Below are positions 25,605-35,516 of a stretch of 64,000 nucleotides of DNA, piece by piece; position 1 is the first letter of the stretch, and every line of letters starts with the position of its first letter. The stretch is taken from positions 46,182 to 110,181 of the forward strand of contig LN908986.1 in assembly GCA_001486445.1 (NCBI GenBank), read 5' to 3'. The notes under the pieces are model-generated. The model was not told where the DNA came from. It did no database searches and saw only the letters and a program-made list of their open reading frames with translations. This DNA is from Hugonella massiliensis (GTDB lineage Bacteria; Actinomycetota; Coriobacteriia; Coriobacteriales; Eggerthellaceae). The position numbers were made by a program, and so were the translations under genes.

Positions 25605-26801
25605 CTACCGTGCGGCCGCGATCCGCGCCAGGCGCAATGCCACGTCGAGCTGCTCCATGTCGACGGGCTCGCGCGGGGCGAGTCCGGTGAGGCGCTCTAT
25701 CGCATCGAGCCGGTAGCGCACCGTGTTCTGGTGCTGGCCGAGCGCCTTTGCGGTGCGGGCCACGCTGCAGCCGCACTCCGCAAAAGCTTCGAGCGTCGCC
25801 AAGAGCTGTCCATTGTGGGCAGCATCATGTGCGCGCAAGGGCTCGACGATCGCACGCGTGAAACCGGTGAGCTCGGGTTCGTCGGCGAAAGGGAGAAGCA
25901 CCTTGTCGATGCCGAGCGCATCGAAGCTCACCGGAGCCCCGCCATCGGAAACCGACCGGTCGGCCGCCCACAAGGCTTCGCGCACGCAACGACCGAACCA
26001 CTCGAGCCCCACCTGCACCGAGCTCGCACCGATGCCGCCTATTTGGGCAGGAGTTTCCGCAGCGTCGAGGGGCGCCAGGACATCGCGCTGGAAGGTGGCG
26101 AGGATTGCGCTCGTATCGAGGGCCTGTTCAGGGTCGCAAGTCGCAACGAGCAGGATTCCCCCGCGATAGGAGAAGACGGCAGTTCCGGGGCGGTGAAGGG
26201 AGCTCGCCAAAAAGGCGCGGTCGACCGCGCGGGCGCACGCAGCGCCGACGGTTCCCCCTACCACCGCGTAGGCGCACACCAAGCGCTCGTCGAACGAGGG
26301 GTTCACGGCCAGTGCGCATGCCCGCACCTCTTCGGCGGGGCAGGACCGTCGCCGCGCCGCATCGACGCGCCCTTGCACGAACGTCGACGAACCCATGTCG
26401 CGCACGCGTTCGGACACCTCGACGATCACATGGTCGAAGAGGAACCCCCGCCCGCTGGCCAAGATGAGGGGCAGGTTGCGCGCGTTCGCGTAGCGCAGGG
26501 CCGCATCGGGAACCTGCAGGTGCAGAACGTTTTTCACCACGAGCGCGCTCGCCCCGTTCGCCACCAACGTGCGCACCGCTTCGGTGATGAGATAGGGGTC
26601 GTCTTTGGCATAGAGGAAGGTCGACAGCACGAGCTGGTCTTCGGCGAGATTGAGCCGTTCGTACTTGTCGCGCAAGCCGGGCATGAGCTCGTAATCTAAG
26701 ATGCCCACCTCGGAGATGGGGCGCGCCAAACCGCCCGCGCCCGCAACGAGGCGCACGGAGTCGCGATAGACCTTCATGAAATCGGATACGGTGAACGGCA
26801 T
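25605..26801 (-). CDS. PucR-family transcriptional regulator
   Basis: 398 residues. The N-terminal PucR domain (about 1-125, with GILDYELMPG and LPLILASGRGFLFDHVI) is followed by a GGDEF-like middle region. The C-terminal PucR-type helix-turn-helix is ECGCSVARTAKALGQHQNTV then RYRLDAIERLTGL. Such regulators control purine, amino-acid or gamma-aminobutyrate catabolism in other bacteria. It is divergent from the cyclodeaminase/aminotransferase operon, so that operon is the likely target. The ATG at 26799-26801 follows AAGGAAAGCT. Confidence 0.88.
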   Translation of the reverse strand: MPFTVSDFMKVYRDSVRLVAGAGGLARPISEVGILDYELMPGLRDKYERLNLAEDQLVLSTFLYAKDDPYLITEAVRTLVANGASALVVKNVLHLQVPDAALRYANARNLPLILASGRGFLFDHVIVEVSERVRDMGSSTFVQGRVDAARRRSCPAEEVRACALAVNPSFDERLVCAYAVVGGTVGAACARAVDRAFLASSLHRPGTAVFSYRGGILLVATCDPEQALDTSAILATFQRDVLAPLDAAETPAQIGGIGASSVQVGLEWFGRCVREALWAADRSVSDGGAPVSFDALGIDKVLLPFADEPELTGFTRAIVEPLRAHDAAHNGQLLATLEAFAECGCSVARTAKALGQHQNTVRYRLDAIERLTGLAPREPVDMEQLDVALRLARIAAAR

Positions 26802-27001
26802 AGCTTTCCTTAGCGATACCTCTGATTCTTATAAGGCCATTATAGAGTGTTCTACAAGATGATTAGAAGAGTATCGAAATAACTGGAATTATATTCTTAA
26901 AGCGGCCGCATATTGTTGGAGTATTCTCCATTATTCTCCCCTCGCTTTCCCCCGCGTTCGACCCGTAAGATGGCCCCATCCCGCAGAGGAAAGGATCCCA
27001 C
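26802..27001. promoter_or_regulatory. Divergent promoter region, pucR-type / cyclodeaminase operon
   Basis: 200 bases, strongly AT-rich at 26820-26930. It contains GGAGTATTCTCCATTATTCTCC (26915-26936), in which GGAG-TATT-CTCC is a short dyad and ATTCTCC is repeated 11 bases on. These are candidate PucR sites; no promoter hexamers are certain. Confidence 0.35.
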
Positions 27002-28021
27002 ATGACACAGTTGCTCGTTCTTTCATCAGACGACATCGCCCGGACGTTCACGATCGCCGATGCAATCGACGCCGTCGAAGACGCCTACGTGCAGAAAGCC
27101 AAAGGCACCGGCGTCGCATGGCCCATGGTCTACGAAGCGTTCACGCCCGGCGAAGCCGATATGGACATCCGCTCGGGCGAGCTTGCGGGCAGCGGCCTGT
27201 TCGGCCTGAAGCTCACCGCCTGGTTCGGCGCCAACCCCCAGCGCGGCCTGCCCGAAATCTTCGGCACCGTCCTGCTCTGCGACGACCGCACCGGCGAGCC
27301 GCTCGCTCTGGTCAACGGCAGCGCGCTCACGGGCATGCGCACGGGCGCCGCGGGCGCCCTGGGCATCGCCCACCTGGCCCGCGCGGACGCGCGCACCCTG
27401 CTCGTCTGCGGTGCCGGTCACCAAGCCGCGTTCCAAATCGCGGCAACCCTGATCCTGCGCCCCGAGATCGCGAAGGTCATGGTGTGGGACCCCCGTCACG
27501 CAACCGCTCCCCTCGCCCGCGTCGAGCAGATCGGCGCCCAGGTCGCCCGCCTGCTCGCCGATGCCGGCGCCTCTTCCGAAACGCACATCGAAGCCGTTGC
27601 CGACGGCAAGGCGGCGGTGGGCGCCGCCGACGCGATCGTCACGGTGACGCCGGCAACCGAGCCTTTCATCGAAGCGGACTGGGTGCGACCGGGCACCCAC
27701 CTGTCGTGCGTGGGGGCCGACATGCCCGGCAAGCAGGAAATCGCAAGCGACCTGGCCGCCGCCGCCCGCCTCTTCTGCGACGACCGTGCCCAGTCGATTT
27801 CGTCGGGCGAGTTCGAAGTGCCCATCGCCCACGGGGCCTTCGCCGCCGAACGCATTGTCGAAATCGGCGAGGTGATTGCGGGCACCGCACCCGGCCGCAC
27901 GAGCGAAAGCGACATCACCGTCTTCGACACCTCGGGTATCGCCGTGCAGGATCTAGCCTCCGCCAAAACCGCCTACGACCGCGCCATCGATGCCGGCTTG
28001 GGCACCACCGTCAACCTGTAA
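27002..28021 (+). CDS. Ornithine cyclodeaminase / mu-crystallin family protein
   Basis: 339 residues. A Rossmann fold is visible (LLVCGAGHQAAFQIAATLIL), with the family segments GLFGLKLTAWFGANP, GSALTGMRTGAAGALG and HLSCVGADMPGKQEI. The family includes ornithine cyclodeaminase, alanine dehydrogenase of archaea, and imine/ketimine reductases, which all use NAD(P). Because two aminotransferases follow, a role in an amino-acid or imino-acid interconversion is likely, but the exact substrate is unknown. The ATG follows GAGGAAAGGATCCCAC. It is first in a three-gene operon. Confidence 0.85.
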   Translation: MTQLLVLSSDDIARTFTIADAIDAVEDAYVQKAKGTGVAWPMVYEAFTPGEADMDIRSGELAGSGLFGLKLTAWFGANPQRGLPEIFGTVLLCDDRTGEPLALVNGSALTGMRTGAAGALGIAHLARADARTLLVCGAGHQAAFQIAATLILRPEIAKVMVWDPRHATAPLARVEQIGAQVARLLADAGASSETHIEAVADGKAAVGAADAIVTVTPATEPFIEADWVRPGTHLSCVGADMPGKQEIASDLAAAARLFCDDRAQSISSGEFEVPIAHGAFAAERIVEIGEVIAGTAPGRTSESDITVFDTSGIAVQDLASAKTAYDRAIDAGLGTTVNL

Positions 28022-28060
28022 GCCCCGCACCCTGCACCGTCACCGCAAGAAAGGACTCTC

Positions 28061-29194
28061 ATGAACATCAAGGACTTCGCCGTCGAGCAATGGATGAACG
28101 AATGGGAAACCAAATGCACCTACAACGTCGCCGAGACCTGCACCTACTCTCTCACGCTCGACCAGCTCTTCGAGGTCTGCGGCGGCGACCGCGCCCAATT
28201 CATGAACGACTTCGCCCAGCGTAGGCTCACCTACGGCGACATCGAAGGCAACCCGGCCTTCCTCAAAGGCGTCTGCAACCTCTACGAAACCGTCGAGCCC
28301 GGCCACATCATCCCCACTCACGGCGCGGCCGGCGCCAACTACCTGGTGCTTTCCACCCTGTGCGGTCCGGGCGACCACGTGGTGTCGATCATGCCCACCT
28401 ACCAGCAGCTCTATTCGATTCCCGAAATGTGCGGCGCCACCGTCGACATCCTCCATCTGGAAAAAGACGCGCACTACCATGTCGACGCCGAAAAACTCGC
28501 CGCGCTGGTGACCGACGACACCAAAGTCATCTGCATCAACAATCCCGACAACCCCACCGGCGCCCTGCTCTCGCGCGAAGAGATCGAAACGATCGTGGAT
28601 ATCGCCCGCGCGCACGGGTCCTGGCTCATGTGCGACGAGGTCTACCGCCTGCTCACCCAGGACGACGACGGCTTCACCACTTCGCCTATCGACCTCTATG
28701 ACAAAGCCGTCGTGACGAGCTCGATGTCGAAGGTCTGGTCGCTGGCGGGCATCAGGCTGGGCTGGGCCATCACCAAGAGCCCCGAGCTGCGCCACGACCT
28801 GCTCTCCCATCGCGACTACGACCTCATTTCCTGCGGCATGTTCGACGAAGCCGTAGGCGCCTACGCCCTCGCGCACGCCGACAAGATCCTTGCCCGCAGC
28901 CGCCGTATCGTCCGCCAGAACCTGGCCGCCCTCGAAGCCTGGGTCGATTCCGAAGCGCACCTGTCCTTCGTGAGGCCCGAAGCGGGCACCACGGCGCTCG
29001 TCTACTACGACTACGACCTCGATTCCTACGAGTTCTGCACGCGCATGATCGAAACGACCGGCGCGCTCGTAACTCCGGGCGACGCCTTCGAGGAGCCCAA
29101 GAGCATGAGGATCGGCTACGCCTACAGCGACAACGTCGACGACCTGAAAAAGGGCCTCGCCGCCATCAGCACCTTTCTGCGCACGCTCGAATAG
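28061..29194 (+). CDS. Fold-type I aminotransferase (class I/II)
   Basis: 377 residues. PLP-binding elements are present: GAAGANYLVL, NNPDNPTGALLS, CDEVYR, and the Schiff-base lysine in SSMSKVWSLAGIRLGW. The N-terminal WETKCTYNVAETCTYSLTLD is characteristic of a capreomycidine-synthase-like or aspartate-family aminotransferase seen in gut anaerobes. It lies 39 bases after the cyclodeaminase-like gene. The ATG follows AAGAAAGGACTCTC. It probably transaminates the product or substrate of its neighbour (inferred). A GC-rich hairpin follows at 29228-29261. Confidence 0.85.
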   Translation: MNIKDFAVEQWMNEWETKCTYNVAETCTYSLTLDQLFEVCGGDRAQFMNDFAQRRLTYGDIEGNPAFLKGVCNLYETVEPGHIIPTHGAAGANYLVLSTLCGPGDHVVSIMPTYQQLYSIPEMCGATVDILHLEKDAHYHVDAEKLAALVTDDTKVICINNPDNPTGALLSREEIETIVDIARAHGSWLMCDEVYRLLTQDDDGFTTSPIDLYDKAVVTSSMSKVWSLAGIRLGWAITKSPELRHDLLSHRDYDLISCGMFDEAVGAYALAHADKILARSRRIVRQNLAALEAWVDSEAHLSFVRPEAGTTALVYYDYDLDSYEFCTRMIETTGALVTPGDAFEEPKSMRIGYAYSDNVDDLKKGLAAISTFLRTLE

Positions 29195-29227
29195 CCCCGC
29201 ACTGCGCCCCGCCGTCTGGCGTGCGGT

Positions 29228-29261
29228 GCGGCCCGCGCAGCGGTTGTGCCGCGCGGGCCGC
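29228..29261. terminator. Perfect 11-bp hairpin between aminotransferase genes
   Basis: GCGGCCCGCGC pairs with GCGCGGGCCGC around a 12-nt loop. There is no T-run, so it may reduce read-through or stabilise the upstream mRNA rather than terminate fully. Confidence 0.45.
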
Positions 29262-29305
29262 CCCTCGGCACAAGGCACCCGGTCCACCCTCCCCAAGGAG
29301 CAGCC

Positions 29306-30370
29306 ATGAGCACCTTCTTCAACGAACGCTACGCGGGCATCGTCCCCTACGTGCCGGGCGAACAGCCCCACGACCGGTCCTACGTCAAGCTCAACGCAAA
29401 CGAGACGAGCGTGCCCCCGGCCCCGGGCGTGCGCGCGGCCGCAAACGACGGCCTCTTCGCCTCCCTCGGCCGCTACGCCGACCCTGCTGCCCTGCCCTTC
29501 CGTCGGGCCGTGGCGCGCCGCTTCGGCATCGATGCCAGCTGGGTCTTCGCCGGAAACGGCAGCGACGAGGTGCTCGCCTTCTTCTTCCTCGCCTGCTTCG
29601 GGCCCCACGACCCCGTCTGCTTCCCCGACGTCACCTACGGGTTCTACCGCACCTACTGCGACGCCTTCGGCGTACCGTGCCGTGAAATCCCCCTGAACGA
29701 CGATTTCACTCTCGACGTCGACGCTTTCTGCGCGGCGCCCGAGCACGTGGTCATCGCCAACCCCAACGCACCCACGGGCCTGCGCATTCCCCCCGCCGAC
29801 GTCGCGCGCATCTGCCGGGCCCATCCCCATCGACTCGTGATCGTCGACGAAGCCTACGTCGATTTCGGAAACCCCACCTGCGCGCCCCTCGTGCACGAGT
29901 TCGAAAACCTTGTCATCGTGCAAACCCTATCGAAGTCGCGCAACCTGGCGGGCGCCCACATCGGCTTCGCCATCGCCCGACCCAGCCTGGTCGACGATGT
30001 TCGGAAGGTGAAGATGTGCTTCAACCCCTTCAACATGAGCGCGCCGACGATGGCCTTGGGCATCGCCGCCCTCGACGACCAGTCCTACTACGACGCGTGC
30101 ATCGCCCGCACGATAGAAGAGCGCGAGCGCACGACCGAAGAGCTCGCCCGTCGGGGCTTCACGGTCCTGCCCTCGCATGCGAACTTCGTCTTCGCCACCC
30201 GCCCCGACCTCTCCGCCGCCGACTGGGCGGATTCCCTGCGCCGTCAAGGGGTGCTCTGCCGCCACTACGACGCGCCCCGCATCGCCGACTGGCTGCGCGT
30301 CACCGTGGGCACGCATGCCGAGATGGACGCTTTCCTTTCCTGCACCGACACCTTCCTGGCCGGCCGTTAG
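29306..30370 (+). CDS. Histidinol-phosphate aminotransferase-like protein
   Basis: 354 residues with the HisC/CobC pattern: KLNANETSVPPAP at the N-terminus, FAGNGSDEVLAFFF, IANPNAPTGLRIP, IVDEAYVDFG, and the lysine in TLSKSRNLAGAHIGF. The C-terminal ADWADSLRRQGVLCRHYD and RVTVGTHAEMDAF are typical of HisC. No other his genes are nearby, so it may act on another substrate of the operon. The ATG at 29306 follows AAGGAGCAGCC. It lies 111 bases after the preceding aminotransferase and is followed by a strong hairpin. Confidence 0.85.
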   Translation: MSTFFNERYAGIVPYVPGEQPHDRSYVKLNANETSVPPAPGVRAAANDGLFASLGRYADPAALPFRRAVARRFGIDASWVFAGNGSDEVLAFFFLACFGPHDPVCFPDVTYGFYRTYCDAFGVPCREIPLNDDFTLDVDAFCAAPEHVVIANPNAPTGLRIPPADVARICRAHPHRLVIVDEAYVDFGNPTCAPLVHEFENLVIVQTLSKSRNLAGAHIGFAIARPSLVDDVRKVKMCFNPFNMSAPTMALGIAALDDQSYYDACIARTIEERERTTEELARRGFTVLPSHANFVFATRPDLSAADWADSLRRQGVLCRHYDAPRIADWLRVTVGTHAEMDAFLSCTDTFLAGR

Positions 30371-30401
30371 CCCCCGGCCCCCTGTGGGGGTTGCTCCTGC
30401 G

Positions 30402-30435
30402 CTTGTGCGCCCCACGGGCACGCGGGGCGCACAAG
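30402..30435. terminator. Perfect 12-bp hairpin before prfC
   Basis: CTTGTGCGCCCC (30402-30413) pairs perfectly with GGGGCGCACAAG (30424-30435), loop ten bases. It lies between the hisC-like stop and the prfC start, ending 39 bases before the GTG. It may terminate the upstream operon or attenuate prfC. Confidence 0.55.
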
Positions 30436-30474
30436 ATGCTAGACTACGTGCGCACAGAAAACGAAGGAGCACAC

Positions 30475-32088
<1,614 letters not shown>

Positions 32089-32093
32089 CAACG

Positions 32094-32120
32094 AGCGCCC
32101 CGCATGAGCGGGGCGCTTTT
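32094..32120 (+). terminator. Intrinsic terminator of prfC
   Basis: AGCGCCCCGC and GCGGGGCGCT form a ten-bp stem with an ATGA loop, followed by TTTTCT. It begins six bases after the stop codon. Confidence 0.9.
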
Positions 32121-32326
32121 CTGCGGCAGGTGCTACGCGAGCGGAACGCGATGCGGATTTGCGAGCGCCGATGCGCACCCGTGTAGCACGCGTGCGAGGC
32201 CGCGCACTCAACAAACGGGTAACCCTTGGCCGACGAATCGCCCTTCCCCGAAAAACCTCTTCCAACGGGGCGCCAAGGGACTACGATAGCGACGTTGTCA
32301 GGTTCCCAGGAAAAAAGGAGTCGCCC

Positions 32327-33301
32327 ATGTGCACGGCAGCAACCTACACCGCGAAAGACCACTATTTCGGCCGCAATCTCGACCTTGAATACTCCTACCA
32401 CGAGCAAGTCGCAATCACCCCGCGCAACTACCGTTTCGCCCTGCGCAACCTGCCCGACATGGAAACCCACTACGCCATCATCGGCATGGCATTCGTCGTC
32501 GACGGTTTCCCCCTCTACTACGACGGCATCAACGAAAAGGGCCTGGGAATGGCCGGTCTCAACTTCCCCGGCAACTGCCAGTTCCGTCCCGTCGAAGAGG
32601 GCAAGGACAACGTGGCCTCCTTCGAGCTCGTCGCCTGGATTTTGGGCACCTGCGCCAGCGTCGACGAAGCCCGCGCCAAGCTTGCCCATGCCAACATCAC
32701 CGACCAGAACTTCACCGATGACCTGAAGGCCAACCCCCTCCACTGGATCATCGCTGACAAGGAGTGCCAGATCGTCGTCGAGCAAACGGCCACCGGCCTG
32801 CACGTCTACGACGACCCGGTGGGCGTGCTCACCAACAACCCCACCTTCGATATGCAGATGACCATGCTGGCCAACTACCGCAATCTCTCCGTCGACCAGG
32901 GCGACAACCGTTTTGCCCCCGGCGTTGACCTTGCCGCCTACAGCCGCGGCATGGGCGGCATGGGTCTGCCCGGCGACCTTTCGAGCGCATCGCGCTTCGC
33001 CAAGGTGGCCTTCACGCGCATGAATTCGGTGTCGGGCGAAAACGAATCGGAAGCCGTGAGCCAGTTCTTCCATATCCTGGGCAGCGTCGAACAGCAGCGC
33101 GGGCTCTGCAAGCTCGGCGAAGACTCCTATGAGATTACGATCTACTCGAGCTGCTGCAACCAGGACAAGGGGATCTACTACTACACCACCTACGAGAACA
33201 GCCAGATCACCGCGGTCGACATGCACAAGGAAGACCTCGACGGAGATAAAGTCGTCGCCTACGACCTGGTCAAGGGTCAGCAGATCAACTATCAGAACTA
33301 A
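32327..33301 (+). CDS. bsh: Bile salt hydrolase (choloylglycine hydrolase)
   Basis: 324-residue Ntn hydrolase that cleaves glycine- or taurine-conjugated bile acids. After removal of Met, Cys2 (MCTAATYT) is the nucleophile. FGRNLDLEYSY supplies the Arg and Asp of the site, and GMAGLNFPGN, NNPTFDMQMT and GLPGDLSSASRFAKVAF are conserved BSH segments. The DLEYSY string resembles the Clostridium perfringens enzyme and argues for BSH rather than penicillin V acylase. There is no signal peptide, so it acts in the cytoplasm. The ATG at 32327 follows AAAAAAGGAGTCGCCC. It is monocistronic with its own terminator. Confidence 0.93.
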   Translation: MCTAATYTAKDHYFGRNLDLEYSYHEQVAITPRNYRFALRNLPDMETHYAIIGMAFVVDGFPLYYDGINEKGLGMAGLNFPGNCQFRPVEEGKDNVASFELVAWILGTCASVDEARAKLAHANITDQNFTDDLKANPLHWIIADKECQIVVEQTATGLHVYDDPVGVLTNNPTFDMQMTMLANYRNLSVDQGDNRFAPGVDLAAYSRGMGGMGLPGDLSSASRFAKVAFTRMNSVSGENESEAVSQFFHILGSVEQQRGLCKLGEDSYEITIYSSCCNQDKGIYYYTTYENSQITAVDMHKEDLDGDKVVAYDLVKGQQINYQN

Positions 33302-33330
33302 GCGGCCGCCGCAGAGGCAACCGCATGCAG

Positions 33331-33363
33331 CCGGGCCCGCGCACGCGCGCGGGCCCGGTTTTT
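33331..33363 (+). terminator. Intrinsic terminator of bsh
   Basis: CCGGGCCCGCGC and GCGCGGGCCCGG form a perfect stem with a very short loop, followed by TTTTT. It lies between bsh and the converging DUF364 gene. Confidence 0.92.
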
Positions 33364-33413
33364 ACTCCCGCAGCAAGGCGGAGGGGCGGGCGGCCGCTCT
33401 AAACGAGGCACCG

Positions 33414-34172
33414 CTACACGCCCGGACGCACAAGGGCGCACTTGAGGAAGGCGTTGCCGAAGGGCGCCCCCGTTGCGCACGCAGTAAGGGCGGCAGACGC
33501 GTCGCCCACGATGCGACCGGCCAACACGTCGATGCCGTAATCGAACAGAACGGGCAGCATTGGCGTCGTGGGGCCGGTGACCAACACGGTTGCATCCTTT
33601 GCCAGCTCGAGCAGGCGCGGCATGGTCTTGTTGGTGAAGGTTGTGCCCGTCATGAGCACGAAGTCCGCTTGAGGCAGCACGTACTCGCAGGCGGCATCGG
33701 GCAAATCGCCCTCGCGCGGGCGGCGTTCGAGGACCGTAAGGTCGCTCGCGGCCGCAAGCTCGTCCATATGTGGGAAGTGCCCGATCACGCAAGCCTTGGG
33801 GCAGCCGCCGCGCGCCTTGATGCGGTCCATGACGAGGGAAAAGCCGTCGGATCCCTCTCCCGTGAGCAGGTCGGGACCTTCCAGCTTTTGAGGCGAAGCG
33901 TACCAGGCGTTGAGGGCCGCAGCGCCCAGCGACGCATCTTCAAAGCACCACGATTTCACGAGCGCCGCCACGTCGCGCAGGCGGACACCTGCCACGTCGC
34001 GCGCGACCGCAGGGGCCGTCCCGCCATGGAAGGTGTAGGCCACGCCCGCCCCCGATTCCGCAGACACGCAGGTCCAGTGCGACCCAACGCAGGCCTCGAT
34101 CACCCGGACGTCGGCGGGCACCCCTTCGATAAGGCGGTCGTAGATCTCCCACGGGTTGCGCACACCGGCCAT
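33414..34172 (-). CDS. DUF364/DUF4213 domain protein
   Basis: 252 residues. N-terminal DUF4213-like part (WEIYDRLIEGVPADVRVIEA, SWCFEDASLGAAALNAWYAS) and C-terminal DUF364 Rossmann-like part (ACVIGHFPHMDELAAASDLT, LPQADFVLMTGTTFTNKTMP, VTGPTTPMLPVLFDYGIDVL). This family is proposed to bind a transition metal and is found next to metal-uptake or cofactor genes in anaerobes; its biochemical role is not known. The ATG at 34170-34172 follows AAGGAGGCCGCT. It lies divergent from cysK and is not in an operon. Confidence 0.85.
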   Translation of the reverse strand: MAGVRNPWEIYDRLIEGVPADVRVIEACVGSHWTCVSAESGAGVAYTFHGGTAPAVARDVAGVRLRDVAALVKSWCFEDASLGAAALNAWYASPQKLEGPDLLTGEGSDGFSLVMDRIKARGGCPKACVIGHFPHMDELAAASDLTVLERRPREGDLPDAACEYVLPQADFVLMTGTTFTNKTMPRLLELAKDATVLVTGPTTPMLPVLFDYGIDVLAGRIVGDASAALTACATGAPFGNAFLKCALVRPGV

Positions 34173-34294
34173 AGCGGCCTCCTTCCCCAGCGCGGACGGT
34201 CCGCGCCGCTGCAATCGAAACGATGCGCCCGCTTCAAGCCGGGCGCTCCCACCCCACTATACGGCACGAACCCGCATCTGACACGCTTCTCACC

Positions 34295-34378
34295 TGGCAT
34301 TTCGGCTCGAGCGAATGCCAGCGTTCGCATTCCCGAAACGCCGTTTCGCTTGACGCGAACACCCCTGCGGCATAACGT
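34295..34378 (+). promoter_or_regulatory. cysK upstream region: hairpin and candidate promoter
   Basis: A hairpin TGGCATTTCG..CGAATGCCA spans 34295-34320. TTGACG (34350-34355) and TAACGT (34373-34378) have an ideal 17-base gap and would start transcription about 70 bases before the cysK ATG. CCTACCTTGTTACTAGG (34397-34413) is a short dyad that could be an operator; no T-box or SAM motif was recognised. Confidence 0.45.
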
Positions 34379-34455
34379 AGCACCTGAACTTATTCCTACC
34401 TTGTTACTAGGCATTGCAAACTCTACCTAGGGCAGCAAAGAGAGAGAAGACACGC

Positions 34456-35373
34456 ATGACTGTGAAGGCAATCACCCGCATCGATCAGCTGATCGGCAAC
34501 ACCCCGCTCGTCAAGCTCAACGTTTCCGACAAGGCTAACGTCTACGGCAAGCTCGAAAAGCAGAACCCCGGCGGCTCCGTGAAGGACCGCATCGCCAAGG
34601 CCATCATCGACGACGGCATCGCCAAGGGCCGCATCAACAAGGACACCCTGATCATCGAATCCACCTCCGGCAACACGGGCGTCGGCCTGGCCATGATCGG
34701 CGCCGCCTACGGCCTGAAGGTCATCATCTTCATGCCCAAGAGCATGTCGGTCGAGCGCCGCAAGCTCATCCAGGCCTACGGCGCCGAACTGCGCCTGGTC
34801 GACGGCGGCGTGCCGCTGGCCAACGAAGAGGCCGCCAAGCTGCTGGCTGCCACCCCCAACAGCTTCGCCCCCAGCCAGTTCACCAACGAAGTGAACGTCC
34901 AGGCCCACTACACCACCACCGGCCCCGAGATTTGGCGTGACACCGAAGGTGAAATCGACGCCTACATCGCCGGCGTGGGCACGGGCGGCACGCTCACCGG
35001 CGCTTCCAAGTACCTCAAGGAGCAGAACCCCGCCATCAAGTCCTTCGCCGTCGAACCCGAAGAGTCCCGCATCCTCGAGGGCGGCGAAAACCACCCGCAC
35101 AAGATCCAGGGCATCATGGCCGGCTTCATCCCCGACATCCTCGACCAGAACTACTACGACGACATCATCCACGTCTCCACGGAAGAGGCCTTCGCTTACC
35201 AGAAGAAACTGGCCGCCGGCCAGGGCCTGTTCGTAGGCATTTCCGCCGGCGCTGCCGCTGCTGCCGGCGCCAAGCTGGCCGAGCGCCCCGAATTCGCCGG
35301 CAAGAACATCGTGGTGATCCTGCCCGACACCGGCGAGCGCTACCTGTCGATGCTCGACTTCGACGAAGAGTAA
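34456..35373 (+). CDS. cysK: Cysteine synthase A (O-acetylserine sulfhydrylase)
   Basis: 305-residue fold-type II PLP enzyme. The Schiff-base lysine is K43 in NPGGSVKDRIA. The substrate loop is ESTSGNTGVGLAM, and the phosphate-binding glycines are in GVGTGGTLTGASKYL. The C-terminal SAGAAAAAGAKLA and LPDTGERYLS are conserved. Length is that of CysK rather than cystathionine beta-synthase. It makes cysteine from O-acetylserine and sulfide. Codon use is strongly biased, suggesting high expression. The ATG at 34456 follows AGAGAGAAGACACGC. An intrinsic terminator follows. Confidence 0.95.
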   Translation: MTVKAITRIDQLIGNTPLVKLNVSDKANVYGKLEKQNPGGSVKDRIAKAIIDDGIAKGRINKDTLIIESTSGNTGVGLAMIGAAYGLKVIIFMPKSMSVERRKLIQAYGAELRLVDGGVPLANEEAAKLLAATPNSFAPSQFTNEVNVQAHYTTTGPEIWRDTEGEIDAYIAGVGTGGTLTGASKYLKEQNPAIKSFAVEPEESRILEGGENHPHKIQGIMAGFIPDILDQNYYDDIIHVSTEEAFAYQKKLAAGQGLFVGISAGAAAAAGAKLAERPEFAGKNIVVILPDTGERYLSMLDFDEE

Positions 35374-35400
35374 TCGCGCAATCGCTTCATATTCATGCGA

Positions 35401-35429
35401 AGAGCCGCTCCTTCGGGGCGGCTCTTTTT
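35401..35429 (+). terminator. Intrinsic terminator of cysK
   Basis: AGAGCCGCTCC and GGGGCGGCTCT form a stable stem with a TTC loop, followed by TTTTTC. Confidence 0.93.
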
Positions 35430-35516
35430 CATATTCGCTAGAATAGACGCGAACGCCCTGCGGCACCCCTTTGCAACGCCGCACCTTGCACGCTAGAACA
35501 TCAGGAGGTTTCCCCC

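Noticed and set aside
26863-27051. Small minus-strand protein of 62 residues in the pucR-cyclodeaminase gap
   Set aside because: It overlaps the promoter region and the start of the cyclodeaminase-like gene, has no ribosome site and no recognisable motif.
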